A DNA stretch of 64,000 nt, from the NCBI GenBank assembly GCA_001972305.1, contig BDDD01000184.1:156452-220451 (forward strand), given 5' to 3'. The DNA comes from Cephalotus follicularis (taxonomy: Eukaryota > Streptophyta > Magnoliopsida > Oxalidales > Cephalotaceae). The translations under genes and the position numbers were made by a program. Below the pieces are notes generated by a model that had not been told where the DNA came from, made no database searches, and saw nothing but the letters and a program-made list of their open reading frames with translations. Of this stretch, positions 36,458 to 49,000 are shown piece by piece. The first letter of the stretch is position 1, and every line of letters starts with the position of its first letter.

Positions 36458-38371
36458 ACAATACTCAGTATTCAATCATTTCGAAAACATTGATTTATCA
36501 AAATCAATTCAAAAACACATAAGATATGCTTACACAAAACATATTTGAAAATCGTTCATAACGATATCATTTCATAATCCAAGCATTAACTCGTTTATGT
36601 TTCACTATAAAGAGGTGATAACATATTGTAATATATCGTATCATTTCGTATCATATGAATAAAGTCGGAATCATTTATAATTGTCAAAAACCAACTTCAT
36701 TTTCGAATCATAATCCAATTCATAAAACGAAGAAACATAGCATAAAATAAAACTGATTTCAGTTCAAAAATCAGATAGCCAAGGAACGATAGAAATCCGT
36801 ACCTTACGCGTTCACAAAAGCACTTACGGATAGATGATTTAAATCAAACTCCCCTTGAAGTACAACAATCTAGAAGACACCCAAAAACATTCATGTAAGA
36901 GTCTAAGACACATCAGAGACATTAAACAGACTCATAACAATGTTTAGAAAAGACCCGGATCGATTCGAGGAACAAACGAAGCAAAACAGTTAAAAACAGC
37001 ACTTTTCTGGGCAAAACAGCCGATTGTTACAGAGCACCAGCCGACTGGGGAAGCTTGGCAATCGACTAATCACAAGGGCCAGCCAACTACACAAACCATA
37101 ATGCAGGCAGTCGACTGTCACATAGAACCAGTCGACTACACAACCCAAGACAGTCGACTGTTTTCATATGGCAGTCGACTACTCATCCAATCCAGCCGAC
37201 TGTCCACAAGAACAGCCGACTGTTCTGGACGACAGAACAGCAGAAACTTGACAATTTTCATGCAGAAACTGGTTCAATTGATTACGGTATTAAACCAGAG
37301 ACACAAGGACATAAACATATGACATTATATGGCATTTAGATGATAAAGGAACACAAAATTGACATGGAATAAGATGATCAGTGGCTTAACTTCCAAGGAA
37401 GACAATAACTCTCTAAGCACAAGCCTATGTCCAAGTCTAATTTCTGTTCATTATCACTTAACAGATATTTAAAACCAGATTATGACATGTCTAGGTGTAT
37501 AAAACATGCTGACAGACTTACTAACACCATGACAGAACATATATATATATATAAGAATCAAAACCAAAGGGCACTAAGAACACAAAACTGAAATTATAAC
37601 ATTGTGGCAAATCTATCACAGTAAGGAACGAATTAACTAACCTGTAACGGTATTAAGAACACGGAAAAACAGCAGCAGGACACCACACAACACTTGTTAA
37701 CTGGCTGTTTGCAGGAAACAAGAAGAAGAAAACCAAAATACATAACAGCCTTAACAACTAAAGGAACTCAACCAAAATAACAATGGAGAATTAAGATTAC
37801 CTCTATAAATTGATGAAACCACTCCACAGCAATTCACACAGGCTTCACAAACAGAATTCGGCAGTGAGAGGCAGTGGAACAACGGATGACATACACACAA
37901 GGACAAAGCACTCTTAAACATGAAAGAAAGAGTAATTTGAGGGATGAATAAGGAAGAAGAGGAGACAAAATCGGTTTAATAAGGAAGAAGGAGATTGAAG
38001 ACGTGTGGAATTTATGAGGGAGGGAGAGAGTGTCGGGAGAAGAGAGGAAAGAAAAGGAAGAAAAGAAAGAAGGAAAGAAGAAATAAAGGAAAAGAATAAA
38101 AGAAAATAAATGAAATAAGATAAAAGGATTTTTAAAATAAAATAAAAAGAATTGTTTTAGTAAAATAGAATTTTGAATTAAGCAAGATAAGAACCCAAAC
38201 CCAACATTGCATAATCACATCCTAAATTCATGCTGGTGTCAGTCAGCCCAAATCACATAGGCCCAAAACATAGGGCAACCAAACTTTAAAATTAACCAAA
38301 TTAAAAAGCCCGAAAACAACCACATAAAAAGTCCGTAAAAAAAAACACATACGAACCAGCAGGGTATTACA
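36458..38371. repeat. Family A LTR, right part
   Basis: It matches the solo LTR 19598-22350 from its position 20506 onward, starting ACAATACTCAGTATT and ending GCAGGGTATTACA. A CAGTCGACTG cluster lies at 37018-37225. The left part is missing because the family B LTR abuts at 36457. Confidence 0.75.
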
Positions 38372-38623
38372 GTAAGGACCTCATTCTCATAGCCCTCTCG
38401 GCATGAGATCCAACCCTTTTGATGTGACAGGATGCTATTGTAGCATACAGTTAATTACGTATAATTAGTTTGTTCCTTTTGGTTGGTTGGGATGAGCCAC
38501 ATAGCCTTGCCATTAAATAAATATGCACATGCAATATAAAAGGAATTCATAATTATATAAATCAAGAGTGTATATATACAAACGAGCCATTTCGTGGCAT
38601 ACTGGGACACCCCTAACCTAACA
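38372..38623. repeat. Copia-type LTR end
   Basis: It is similar to the segment ending at 16671: AAGGACCTCATTCTCATAGC with GAGATCCAACCC, ending in GGGACACCCCTAACCTAACA. It lies directly against SIRE-like gag sequence on its right. Confidence 0.5.
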
Positions 38624-39449
38624 GATATGTCTCTTTGAGGGGTTTGCTTCCAAGCTTCTTTTTAGCTAGAAGTTTCTTGTATCTCCTTGTTATTAGTGCT
38701 AGTTTATCATCATCACTATCTTCCTTACTTTCATTTTTTGGTGGAGGACTTCAAGGCCACTATCTTCTTTTTTATTTTCTCTTTTTCCTCGTCATTGTCT
38801 TTGTTTTTTATTGACAATTTGTGGTTCATCAAAGATATGAGAAGATCTTCTAGAGGAAGTGTATTGAGGTCCTTCGCTTCGTCTATGGCCGTTACTTTTA
38901 GCATCCATCTTTTTGGCAAGCACCTAAGTACCTTTCTTACCATTTCACTGTATGAATACACTTTATCAAGTTCTTGTAAGGAATTGATATTATTTGTGAA
39001 ACGATTAAACATGCGTGTAATATATTCATTATCATTCATGGTGAACATCTCATATTCATGAACTAACATACTAATTTTTGTTTCTTTAACTTGATTGGTA
39101 CATTCATAGGTAACCTCAAGTCTACCCCACTTAGTCAAAATTCATGATGATACTCTATTGAAGTCATTTGTATTTAAAGCACCAATAAAAAAATGTTTAG
39201 CTTCATTATTCAATTGAACTTTCTTTCTATCATCTTCATTTTATTTGCTTCTTGGGTTTGAAGAAGATACGACTTCACTTTTAGTGATGGTAGGAAAACT
39301 TGGACCATCAACAATGATGTCCCATAAGGCAAAGTCTAAGGCCTGAATGAAAATCGTCATTTTGGCCTTCCAATTCTATAATTGTTACCATCGAAATAAG
39401 GTGATTTAGAGATAGATTGACTTTCACCTATGTTCATTCTCATTGCCAT
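38624..39449 (-). mobile_element. SIRE-like copia gag, upstream half (fossil)
   Basis: The minus strand encodes a gag start near 39449 (MAMRMNIGESQS, then YFDGNNYRI) and ALDFALWDIIVDGP. The central part of the gag follows: VHEYEMFTMNDNEYITRMF and LQELDKVYSYSEMVRKVLR. It ends in a Lys-rich region. It is the N-terminal half of the gag continued at 27161-27881. It is a fossil, broken in a few places. Confidence 0.75.
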
Positions 39450-39493
39450 GTGGATCTTAATAATCTCTAGCAATAAAGAATAATAAGATTATA

Positions 39494-39505
39494 GGCTCTG
39501 ATATC
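39494..39505 (-). other. Primer-binding site of the SIRE-like copia element
   Basis: The minus strand reads TGATATCAGAGC between the LTR edge (39508) and the gag start. It is a one-base variant of the initiator-tRNA complement. Confidence 0.7.
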
Positions 39506-39507
39506 AA

Positions 39508-41530
39508 TTGAAATTCCCTTTTTTGGCAACACAACAGGGGGGTGAATTGTGTATATAGCGGAAATATAAACTTTTTTGATTAAATATGATAAGAAAGAGA
39601 TATGCAATTAACTTTAAACAGAAAATTAACAAAGTAAGAATACTTAAAAGTAAACTGTAATAAAATAAAGAGTTTGAGGATGAGAAGGATGCAAACACTA
39701 TTTATAATGGTTTGACTAACTCTTGCCTATGTTCACTTCTCTTGAAGTTCTCCTTAAGTTTCCACTAGTATTCACCTGAATACAATCTTGAATTGGTTTA
39801 CATGAACAATTCAGTACACCTTACAACTTTGTGATTGACCTCAACTACTAGACTTCTTCACTCAAAGCCTATCAAGTGTTCACTTCCATTGATCACAAAA
39901 TGAAAGTAGAATAATTTATGTGTTTACAAGATTTTGTGTAACCTCTCTAAGGTTAGATATAACTTGAATATGCTCACTCAGATAGTCCTTCAAGTATTTA
40001 CAAAAACTTGAACAAGAAAATAAAAGTTGATATCTCTTGAGGATTTGAAAGTACTTGATCTTTAAGAGTTGATTTATCTTATTGGATGAAAAACGTAGAG
40101 AGACATTCAAGCTTATATTTATACACCTTGGATTGTTTTCTAGCCATTGGAGCGTTGAAATCAAAATCCCAAAATTGAAGCTTTTTGTTTTCTGGTCGTT
40201 TGCTTGTTTTCAACGAGTTAAGGCGACTTATTTTGCTATCACGTCAACGTGTTGCTGACGTGGCTCAAGACATTACTCCTTCATAAAATGATATCGACTC
40301 CTCGACTAAAAAGTCAACTTGTTCATTATTATGAGAAAATGAAAACCTAGCACATCAACTTCTTTTGACTAAGCCGTTGACTAGTTCATCATTCAGAGAA
40401 AATGAAAACCTAGCACGTCAACTTCTTTTGGCTAAGACGTCGACTACTTCTTTGAGAGATTATACTTGTTCAAGTTGTACTTAAAACGTCGACTTGTCAT
40501 CAAGACGTCGATTTGGTCTTCAAGTTGACTTGTTTTGAAAAAATCTTTTCACGTCGACTTCTTTCCTCTAAAGGGTCGACTTTTTTAATACATGTTATAA
40601 CTACACAAGTCAAACACGTCCAGTAGGGGTGTTCACGGTTCAGTTTGGGATGGTTTTTTAAGAAAACCGAAACCGAACCGAACTATACGGTTTTTTTAAA
40701 ATAAAAAACCGAAACCGAACCAAACACTTACTGAAACTATATAAACCGAACCGAGAAAACCGGTTCGGTTCGGTTTGGATTCACGGTTTTAGCCTTTGTA
40801 TCATATCACAAAATTAATAAAAATATACGACAAATAAAATTAAATAAAAAAATTACAATTAAAAAAAACATACTCATTGTTATAACTACATAGTCTTATA
40901 ACAGACTTGTAGCCAACTACATACCCTGTTAACATAATAAAAACACAATAACAACACAAAATAGCCTACTAACATAATAAAAACATAAAACATCCTCTTG
41001 TAATGGCTTAATTAGATAAGATAATTAAATGAGTATATACTTTTTTTAATTTTGTGTTGGTGAGTGCAATAGAAGTATTGGGTAGATAATTATTAATTAG
41101 ATATATAAAATTATAAAATAATATGTATAATAAATGATGTCCGGTTCGGTTTTACCGGATTTTTCAACCTCACACACCGAAACCGAACCGAACCGGACGA
41201 TTTTGCTATTTTTAAATCCGAAACCAAAATGTGATCTTATAATACCGAACCGAACCGAATACACAGGTTTGGTTCGGTCTTTCGGTTTTTTTAGATCGTT
41301 TGCACAGCCCTAACGTCCAGCACGTCGACTTCTTTCCTTATGGCGTCGACATGTTAGCTTATATTGAGTACAAATCTGTTTTTGAAGAAATTTAAACACT
41401 ACATTATCAACGATTTCATAATATGAATAATCTTTTTGATGTATCAATTTATATAATCATTAATAGATTCAAAACTTTATTATCATAAAAATCAAAGAAT
41501 TAAAATTATTGAAGTTAGAAAAACCCAACA
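39508..41530 (-). repeat. SIRE-like copia 5' LTR (minus), with hAT insertion
   Basis: On the minus strand it starts TGTTGGGTTTTTCTAAC (41530) and ends GGGAATTTCA (39508). Removing the hAT element and one copy of its 8-bp duplication leaves about 1.33 kb. The LTR carries scattered ACGTCGACTT-type motifs (40190-40605 and 41314-41350), a fourth version of the GTCGAC core. The five bases after the LTR are CTTCT; the matching copy at the other end of the element was not found. Confidence 0.7.
40624..41312. mobile_element. Non-autonomous hAT transposon (689 bp)
   Basis: The terminal inverted repeats are TAGGGGTGTTCACGG (left) and, on the other strand, TAGGGCTGTGCAAACG (right). They are flanked by the same 8-bp sequence ACGTCCAG (40616-40623 and 41313-41320), as expected of hAT superfamily insertions. 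Both subterminal regions are dense in the CGGTTCGGTTTCGG word and its complement (40660-40790 and 41140-41290), probably transposase-binding repeats. There is no transposase open frame, so it must be moved by an enzyme from elsewhere. Confidence 0.9.
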
Positions 41531-42715
41531 CTTCTTAAAAGCCTTCATAACGGCACCCACCACACTCGCCCATTTTCTCCATGATAAAGCAATTATGAGA
41601 CTGAGGGTAGGGATACCAGTGAGCATCACTTATAAATACTTACCAAAAACCGTAGGGCAAGGATTCTAACTCTTAAACCTTTTTGCTTGACAGTTATTCT
41701 CTTTATTTGTGCTCTGCTTATCTCTAACTTAAGCATTAGAATATTTTTGAGAGTCCTCAACTCCTAAAATCTCACCTGCTCCCAAAGCCTTGGTGTTAGA
41801 TTTATCATCCTAAGAGTTAGGAAGAGTCAAATGAGATAATAAAAAATAAAAATAAAAGATTTTGTTGCAAGAGCAAGAGATTTATGGTTACGTAGTAAAT
41901 AATAAAAAAAAAAAAGTCAAGTGTAGGAACCATTTTATAATTTGATGGGATTGTTTTGTGACTTTAGATCGGATTAGATTATTACATGAACTTATTTATT
42001 CTTCACTATCCTAATATATAAAAATATATTTCGTTACAGAACGGGTTCAGTATCAAATATGAGCTCCAAATCACAAACATGGCATCAACTTTGCATGTAT
42101 CTATTTAAATTTTCAAACGCATATTAAACTTAATAAGATCTTAATAAACAAATCCTAATAAAGTCAGGACAGGCTGGAACACTTGATAAAATCGAAAATC
42201 GACACCTGAAATAGCCAAAGACTATATCAGGGGGATGCCCAAGAATCAATCCGTCTTCTAAATTCAAGTGCAGTGCAGGCCAAAGTGATTCAAACTTTAA
42301 AGAGCAATAAAACTTCAAGTATAGATAAGGGTGAAGTTTCTGAGGATATCAGATCTTTTGTACCACATTTTCACTGGTACTAAAATGATAAAATGCAGAG
42401 CCGTATATAAATATACATTGATATTATGTTTGGCAGCTGAGCCAACTTCCGTCCTCAGACAATAAGAGAATAACACAGAATTCAGGCCTATCTCTCAACC
42501 AGTTTAAAAAAATCTCATTAAAAAATGGATTTATATCATGTAGCTGTACATCTGTTATGACTCCGATCACCTTTCCTAGAAGAAATTTAAACCTGTTAAA
42601 AAAATTTGTAAGGGTAAAATATATTTGATTAAACTATGGAACAGCTAACTTATACAAATTTCTCTACACGCGGAAAGTTCAAATTTAAAATTTTGCACAA
42701 CAATAATGGTTTGAT
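41531..42715. other. Intergenic sequence and 3' flank of the flippase gene
   Basis: No gene is seen. The part nearest 42715 must include the 3' untranslated region of the minus-strand flippase gene. I cannot place the poly(A) site with confidence. Confidence 0.5.
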
Positions 42716-43022
42716 TTAATTCTTTTTGGGCAAATTTGGCTTAGTTCTCATGCTGGCTCTCCGAGCAACATCCCATGCCTTATGTGGTGCATATATACCA
42801 AGTTGTGATGCGAAAAATGATTCATATCCAGGGGAGTCGAAAGCAAACCCAGTGTGCTTTGATATCTCCCGCGGGAGTTGAGCAATAGCATAGCTTCTGG
42901 CTTCCTCAGGTGTAAGCTGGTTCCCAACCTCAAGCAAATCTGTCCTACTCCTATCGTCAAGCTCATGCCTATGAATTTCCTGAACGATCTGATAATCATA
43001 CGGGAAGAACCATCTTTGAACT
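42716..43022 (-). CDS. ALA3: Last flippase exon (cytosolic tail)
   Basis: The exon follows acceptor CGTTATACAG and encodes [20 protein letters not shown], then [20 protein letters not shown], then [20 protein letters not shown] and [12 protein letters not shown], ending in PKKN and a stop. The tail matches my recollection of the Arabidopsis ALA3 C-terminus almost residue for residue, which is the main basis for the name. Confidence 0.93.
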
Positions 43023-46000
43023 CTGTATAACGACGAAAAAAATTAGGCAACTCTCCATCAACAGCACTCAATGCAACAAAAAATCTATTTGCAGGTGGAC
43101 AGGATATCAGTTACAGCATCATTTAATCAAAACTTATACACAGATATGTAAAGGACTGAAAATTTGATCTGCCGTCACAAGTGCATTTGGCTATAGCTGT
43201 CGTGATGAAATATCCACAGCTACAAGCAAGGAGTGTGCATTTAATACTCAGTCCAAGGTAATTTTTCATATAATCCAGCATGATAAAAGCAAGTTCATTT
43301 GTTTCATGGTGCTATATCCACAGCTACAAGCAAGATATGTGCCTTTGAAACTACATACCAATCAGGAGATAACGATCCATATAATGCAGCATGACAAAAG
43401 TGCCAAGATTTGATTAACAAAGGGCAACGTATTTCATCTCTTTGGACAAAGAAGAGAATCCAAATCCTTTAACAAATAATCAATGCCCAATTATGGGTAC
43501 AGGAATTGGCCAATATATTTGATCATTTCAATCAGCATTGCAGCTCATTTAATTGACGACCAGCCCAAACATGGGCAACTTGGCTAAACTTTTTGCTCAA
43601 GGTTTAAGACTCAAGTTTAGAATCCAAGATGCTCCAGATTCAGGTTTTCTATCTTGCTTAAGAATAGACCCACATTTCGAATCAAAAGGAGGGAAAGGCG
43701 AATATCAAAACATACTTCTTTCTGTTAATTAGAATAGTCCATCTAAATTATTTCTAATTCTCACCCTTGGTAGACGAAGTCACAGAGAAGTGCAACAATG
43801 GGAACCAGAAGAAGTGTGAGGTAGAAATAGAATGTACTCATTAAGACATAAATGACGAAGTAAACATTCTCCTGCAGTGAATGTAAACAATGAGCAAAAA
43901 TTAGCAAGCATGACAATCCAGTAAAGCCCCAAGGAAAATGAAACCAGGAGAACAACTCACTGTTTTTGGTGTCTTTATGATAGAATATACGAAAATGAAT
44001 AGGAACCATGCCAAAATGCTCCCTCCAACACTAATATAATGCCATCTTGTGATTGAATTACAGATCATAAGAAGACGCAAATTGACAGTTACCACAACAC
44101 AAGTGAATGCCATTGTGCTAACATCCCAGAGACCGAATATTTTTCCATCTGAATTGTGACCGTTAGAACTGGAAGTGGTCACAAAGTAAAAGAATACAAG
44201 GGATTGGTACACAGAAAAGAAAGCCCATATCGCCACGACTTTCCATTTGAAAAACACATTTCTCATTCCTTCCTTGTAAAGTTCAGGGTACTTCTTTGAA
44301 AGGGATGCACTGACATCCTGCCAAAGAATGCATATCAATAATCAAGATGAGTTCCGATCTGTAAAAACTAAAATGGACAGGCAACTAGACAAGCATATAT
44401 TTTAAGATGAGGCAACTCAAGGTCCCAACACAATATCTTCAAGACAAAGCCAATAAATTAAACAAATAGTGTGTGTCGATAAACACAATAAAAGATACTA
44501 TCTAACTAAGAAAGCAGTACCTTGTCAAAAAGCCCAACAATGATCACAGGCAAGGCAGTAAATATGACATTGTACAACGACTGGAACCAATCGTCATAGA
44601 ATCTTTGGCCAGAAAACCCAGTTCGAAAGGTGAACCAAAATTGAGTCAAAGTAAATGTAAGATTCTTATAAAAGAAGTAAGTCACAACCTGCAATAGGAA
44701 ATCATCATGCATGTGAAAGTCTCAAAATAGATGCTTTTAAAAACAACTTCAAATAAAAGTCAAACCTTGCATATTCTAAGATATGACCATCGTCCATGCA
44801 CAAGAAGTAAATCGGTGAGAAACCGAAATTGAGCAATTGCAAAATCACTAGCCATCACTGCTTGCATCCCTTCGAGGCCACTTATTCCAACCCCAACGTG
44901 AGCTGCTTGAATCATGCTAACATCATTGGCACCATCACCAATACTAAGCGTTATTTTCCGAGCACCTTTTTTGACCAAACTTGTCACCTGCAGGTAGCAA
45001 TGATACTGTATGCTATAACTGATAAACACCACATTTGTCATCCCCAACAGTTTAGTTATATTTTGGATAGTGAGAAAATTGTATTTCACGAATACTCGTT
45101 GAAAATTTCCAAGTCTCACAATGAAGCTCATGATAAACATGACAGAATTTCTGTGACAAAGGACTTCTAGACCATTAATCTAAATCTCCAAGTAGCTTCA
45201 CTTGAAAGGGGGAATATTCCTTCTGCCCAGGTTTAATGGTCCTTATTCGCATTTTCAAGTGTCCCAATTTTTTAGTATTGTCAGAAGAGTCTGAAACCAA
45301 AATACTCGACAAACCCGCGCTTCATGGCAGGCATAGTCGCAGTTCTTAAATCCCTCTGCTTTAAAGAAGAAGGGTTAAATGTTAAAGGCAATGCTGCAAA
45401 ATAATATTGTTAAACATATTTAAGAAGAAAAAAGGTTGAACGTTAAAAGGAAATTCTGAAGAAGAAGAAGAAGAAGAAGAAGAAGAAGAAGAAGAAGAAA
45501 TTAAGAATCCGAAGAAGAAGAATAAGAATTCGAAGTCGAAGAATGAGAATGAGAATTCAAAGTCGAAGAATAAGAATTCAAAGTCGTCGAAGAAGAAGAA
45601 GAAGAAAGGTTTAGTGTTAAAGGTTGTTGGAGGCTTATGTTTATATTATTAAGTTGTGTTTAGTAGGTAATGGGCTTTAGCCCATAATCCTTATTACTAA
45701 TCCTATCTTTATTAAGGTTATGTTAGTGGGGATTCTAATATATATATATGCCTGTAAACTCAATAATTAAGTGAATGAGAATTATAATCATTATACAATA
45801 TTCTTTAACATGGCATCAGAGCGATTAGGGTTCTAGTCTGCATATTCTTTAAAAATAATAATAATAATAAATAAATAAATAAAAAACGATAACGAAAACG
45901 ATCTGGTTTGGTGGCATATCGCAAAACGATCTGGTTGATGACATATTGCGATTTCGACAGCAAAAGATCTGGTTGGTGACATACCGCAAGTTCAACGGCG

Positions 46001-49000
46001 TTAACAAGATCGCGCCGCGACTTCGACGGCCTATCACGACTTTGATGGCGTGATGATGGCGTGATCGGTGTTGCAGCATGCCAATTGGAGGCAGGGACTG
46101 TTGACATTGCGTCAAGCTGGGTTGTTGTGGTGAGTGTTGGGTGTGATCGGTAGTGATGGAGACGGACAATGCGACGAGTTGGGTTGGTATGATGAGCGAT
46201 TTGTGTTGCGCCAGGTCGGGATCGAACCTGCGACTTTCTTAGGAACCAGACGCTCCACAATGGTAAAGGCGCCCATCCTTCTTAATACACCGTAAGTGGA
46301 GGCTTGTTTTTGTGCTGTGTGCACAGTATATTTGGGATACTTGAAAACATTTCTTGATTTTATTTGTGTAGTATTATGGATAGTAAGGAAACTACTAGTC
46401 TTGGGTCCATGCATTTTACAGAAGTCTTTTCTTCATCCAGTCGTTTGACTAACCTTAAACTGAAAGGGGTTACCAATTATCAACAGTGGCAAAAGCTGGT
46501 GCGATTGGCCATTATTGGGCGCCAGCTGGGATGTCACTTGACGGATATTCAACCCAAAGAGGTATCTGATGATTTATGGGAGTGTAGGGATGCTCAAATT
46601 CTGGGATAGATGTTGGATGCAATGGAGCCTCAGGTTCTGAATCTTGTGGCTTATCAGAATACAGTTAAAGAATTATGGGAGTATTTAGCTGTTCTATATT
46701 CGGGAAAAGACAATATTTCTCGAATTTTTTCCTTATCTCAGGATTTTTATCGAGCGACTCGTGGGGATTGTCCTTTGGCTGAATATTTAGCAGATTATCA
46801 ACGTATGTATGAGGAGTTAAATGCTCTACTTCCGATTACTGCTGATATACCAAAGATGCAGGAACAACGTGAACTGTTGGTTGTTATGGGTCTTTTGGGT
46901 TTTCTGGGTCCTGAGTTTGAGGGGTTTCGTTCCCAAGTGCTGGGTGGTTCTGTGGTACCAACTCTTGCTGACACATTTGCTCATTTGATGAGACTCTCTC
47001 ATCACACTTCGAGTGTTACTATGCCTGGGAATGTTAGAGAAAGTTCTGCTCTTATTGTACCTTCTGGAAGAGGAGGTCGCATTGGTGGTCGAAATGGTCC
47101 ACACGGTGGTGGACGTGGAACAGGAACTGGTAGATCTCTTGGTGGTGATAGTGGCCGTGGAACAGGTGTTGGTAAGTACCCAACAATTGATGGTCCTGGT
47201 TCTGGAACTCCAGTTTGTTATCATTGTGGAGAGACTGGACATATAAAGAGGAAGTGTTGGAAACTGTATGATCGACCAACTCAACCTAGGTATGCCAATA
47301 CAATTGCCACTCCATTTGCATCTACCGATTCTCCGTCCGTGAATCTTACATCTGAAGATAAGACAGTTAACTTGAGCAATGAGCAATATGCAGCCTTCTT
47401 ACAATATCAGTTGGCTACTCAGGCACCTTCTTCCTCCATAGCTACCTTTGTTCAGACTACAGGTAATGCCTCTGCATGTTTATCTACTACCCGTCCCTGG
47501 ATACTTGATTCTGGTGCTTCTGATCATATGACTGGAGATCCAGGTAATTTTATCTCTTACACAACTATGTCTTCAAATCCTAGTGTTAATTTAGCTGATG
47601 ATTCCGTTGCCAAAGTTACGGGCAATGATACTGTTCATCTGACTCCTTCCCTTTCATTGTCTTTTGTTCTTCACATTCCTGGTTTTCCGTTCAATCTTAT
47701 TTCTATAAGTAAACTTACAACAGAATTTAACTGCTCTGTCATTTTTTCTCCTAATTTCTGTGTCTTTCAGGACCTTACGACACAGAAGATGATTGGTTGA
47801 GGTCGTGTATCTGGTGGCCTGTATGTTTTTGAAGAGTTTGTCCCCGTTGCGTGTTCTAGCTTTGCTTCTCCCCTTCAAATACATTGTCGATTGGGTCATC
47901 CTTCCTTGGAAAGCTTGAAGAAAATGGTGCCCACTCTTCGGTCTGTTTCTAGTCTAGATTGTGAGTCATGTCAGTTTGGTAAGCATCATCGTGTGTCTTA
48001 CCCGAGTCGAGTCAATAAACGGTCTCCGAACCTCTTTGATGTTGTTCATTCTGATGTATGGGGTTCGTGTACTGTAATTTCTAAACTTGGTTTCCAGTAT
48101 TTTGTAACTTTTATCGACGATCACTCAAGAGTTACATGGTTATATTTAATGAAGAATCGATCTGAGCTTTATTCTGTTTTCTGTGCCTTTGTGACTGAAA
48201 TTCATGCTCAATTTAATACTCATATACGTATTCTTCGCAGTGATAATGCTAGAGAGTATTTTTCTACATCTTTTACTTCATTCAAGACTAAACATGGAAT
48301 AGTTCATCAATCATCTTGTGTCGATACTCCACATCAAAATGGGGTTGCCGAGCAAAAAAATCGACATTTAATGGAAACAGCTCATGCCTTACTACTCCAT
48401 ATGAATGTCCCTATATCTTTTTGGGCCGCGATGCTGTTTTGATTAATTAATCGTCTGCCTTCCTCGATATTGAATGTGTAAATCAATACCGGTATGGGTG
48501 AAGTTGTCAAGGGTTCCTGTTCAATATTGGACTAAATTGGGGCTGAGTTATATTGCAAGTGTCCTTGGGAAGCCTCTCCACATGGATGTGAGCACCAGAA
48601 AAAGACATGCTTTGACTTTTGTCCGGGTTTGTATTGATATGGCTGCAACTAGTACATTTCCAGATAACATAATTTTAGAGCTTAAAGATGGTAACACGAC
48701 TACCATAGGAGTTGAGTACCCATGGAGGCCGGCCTCATGCACCTTATGTAAGGTTTTTGACCATTCTAATAAGACTTGTCCTAGAGCGGTTCGGAGGGAA
48801 TGGTTGCCGAAACCAGTGGTAATGGCACAAAGGAAGCCAGATGATGTTGAAGACTGGATTACAGTTAAGAGAAAAGGTAACCCTATTGAGCAAGCTCATG
48901 TTCCTGCCCAGCTAGAATTGCATCCAGTGGATGTTGTGCAAGGAGGTGGAGAGGATGTAGCTAAGCAAGCCCCTAAAACGCCTATGAAGAGCGCACCAGC

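Noticed and set aside
45805-46414. Minus-strand open frames of 100-151 residues in the copia leader
   Set aside because: They are low-complexity His/Thr/Ser-rich translations overlapping an AT microsatellite and a tRNA-like fragment; no family is recognised.
46826-47386. 186-residue open frame on the minus strand
   Set aside because: It is the antisense shadow of the copia gag, which has clear zinc-knuckle and gag similarity on the plus strand.
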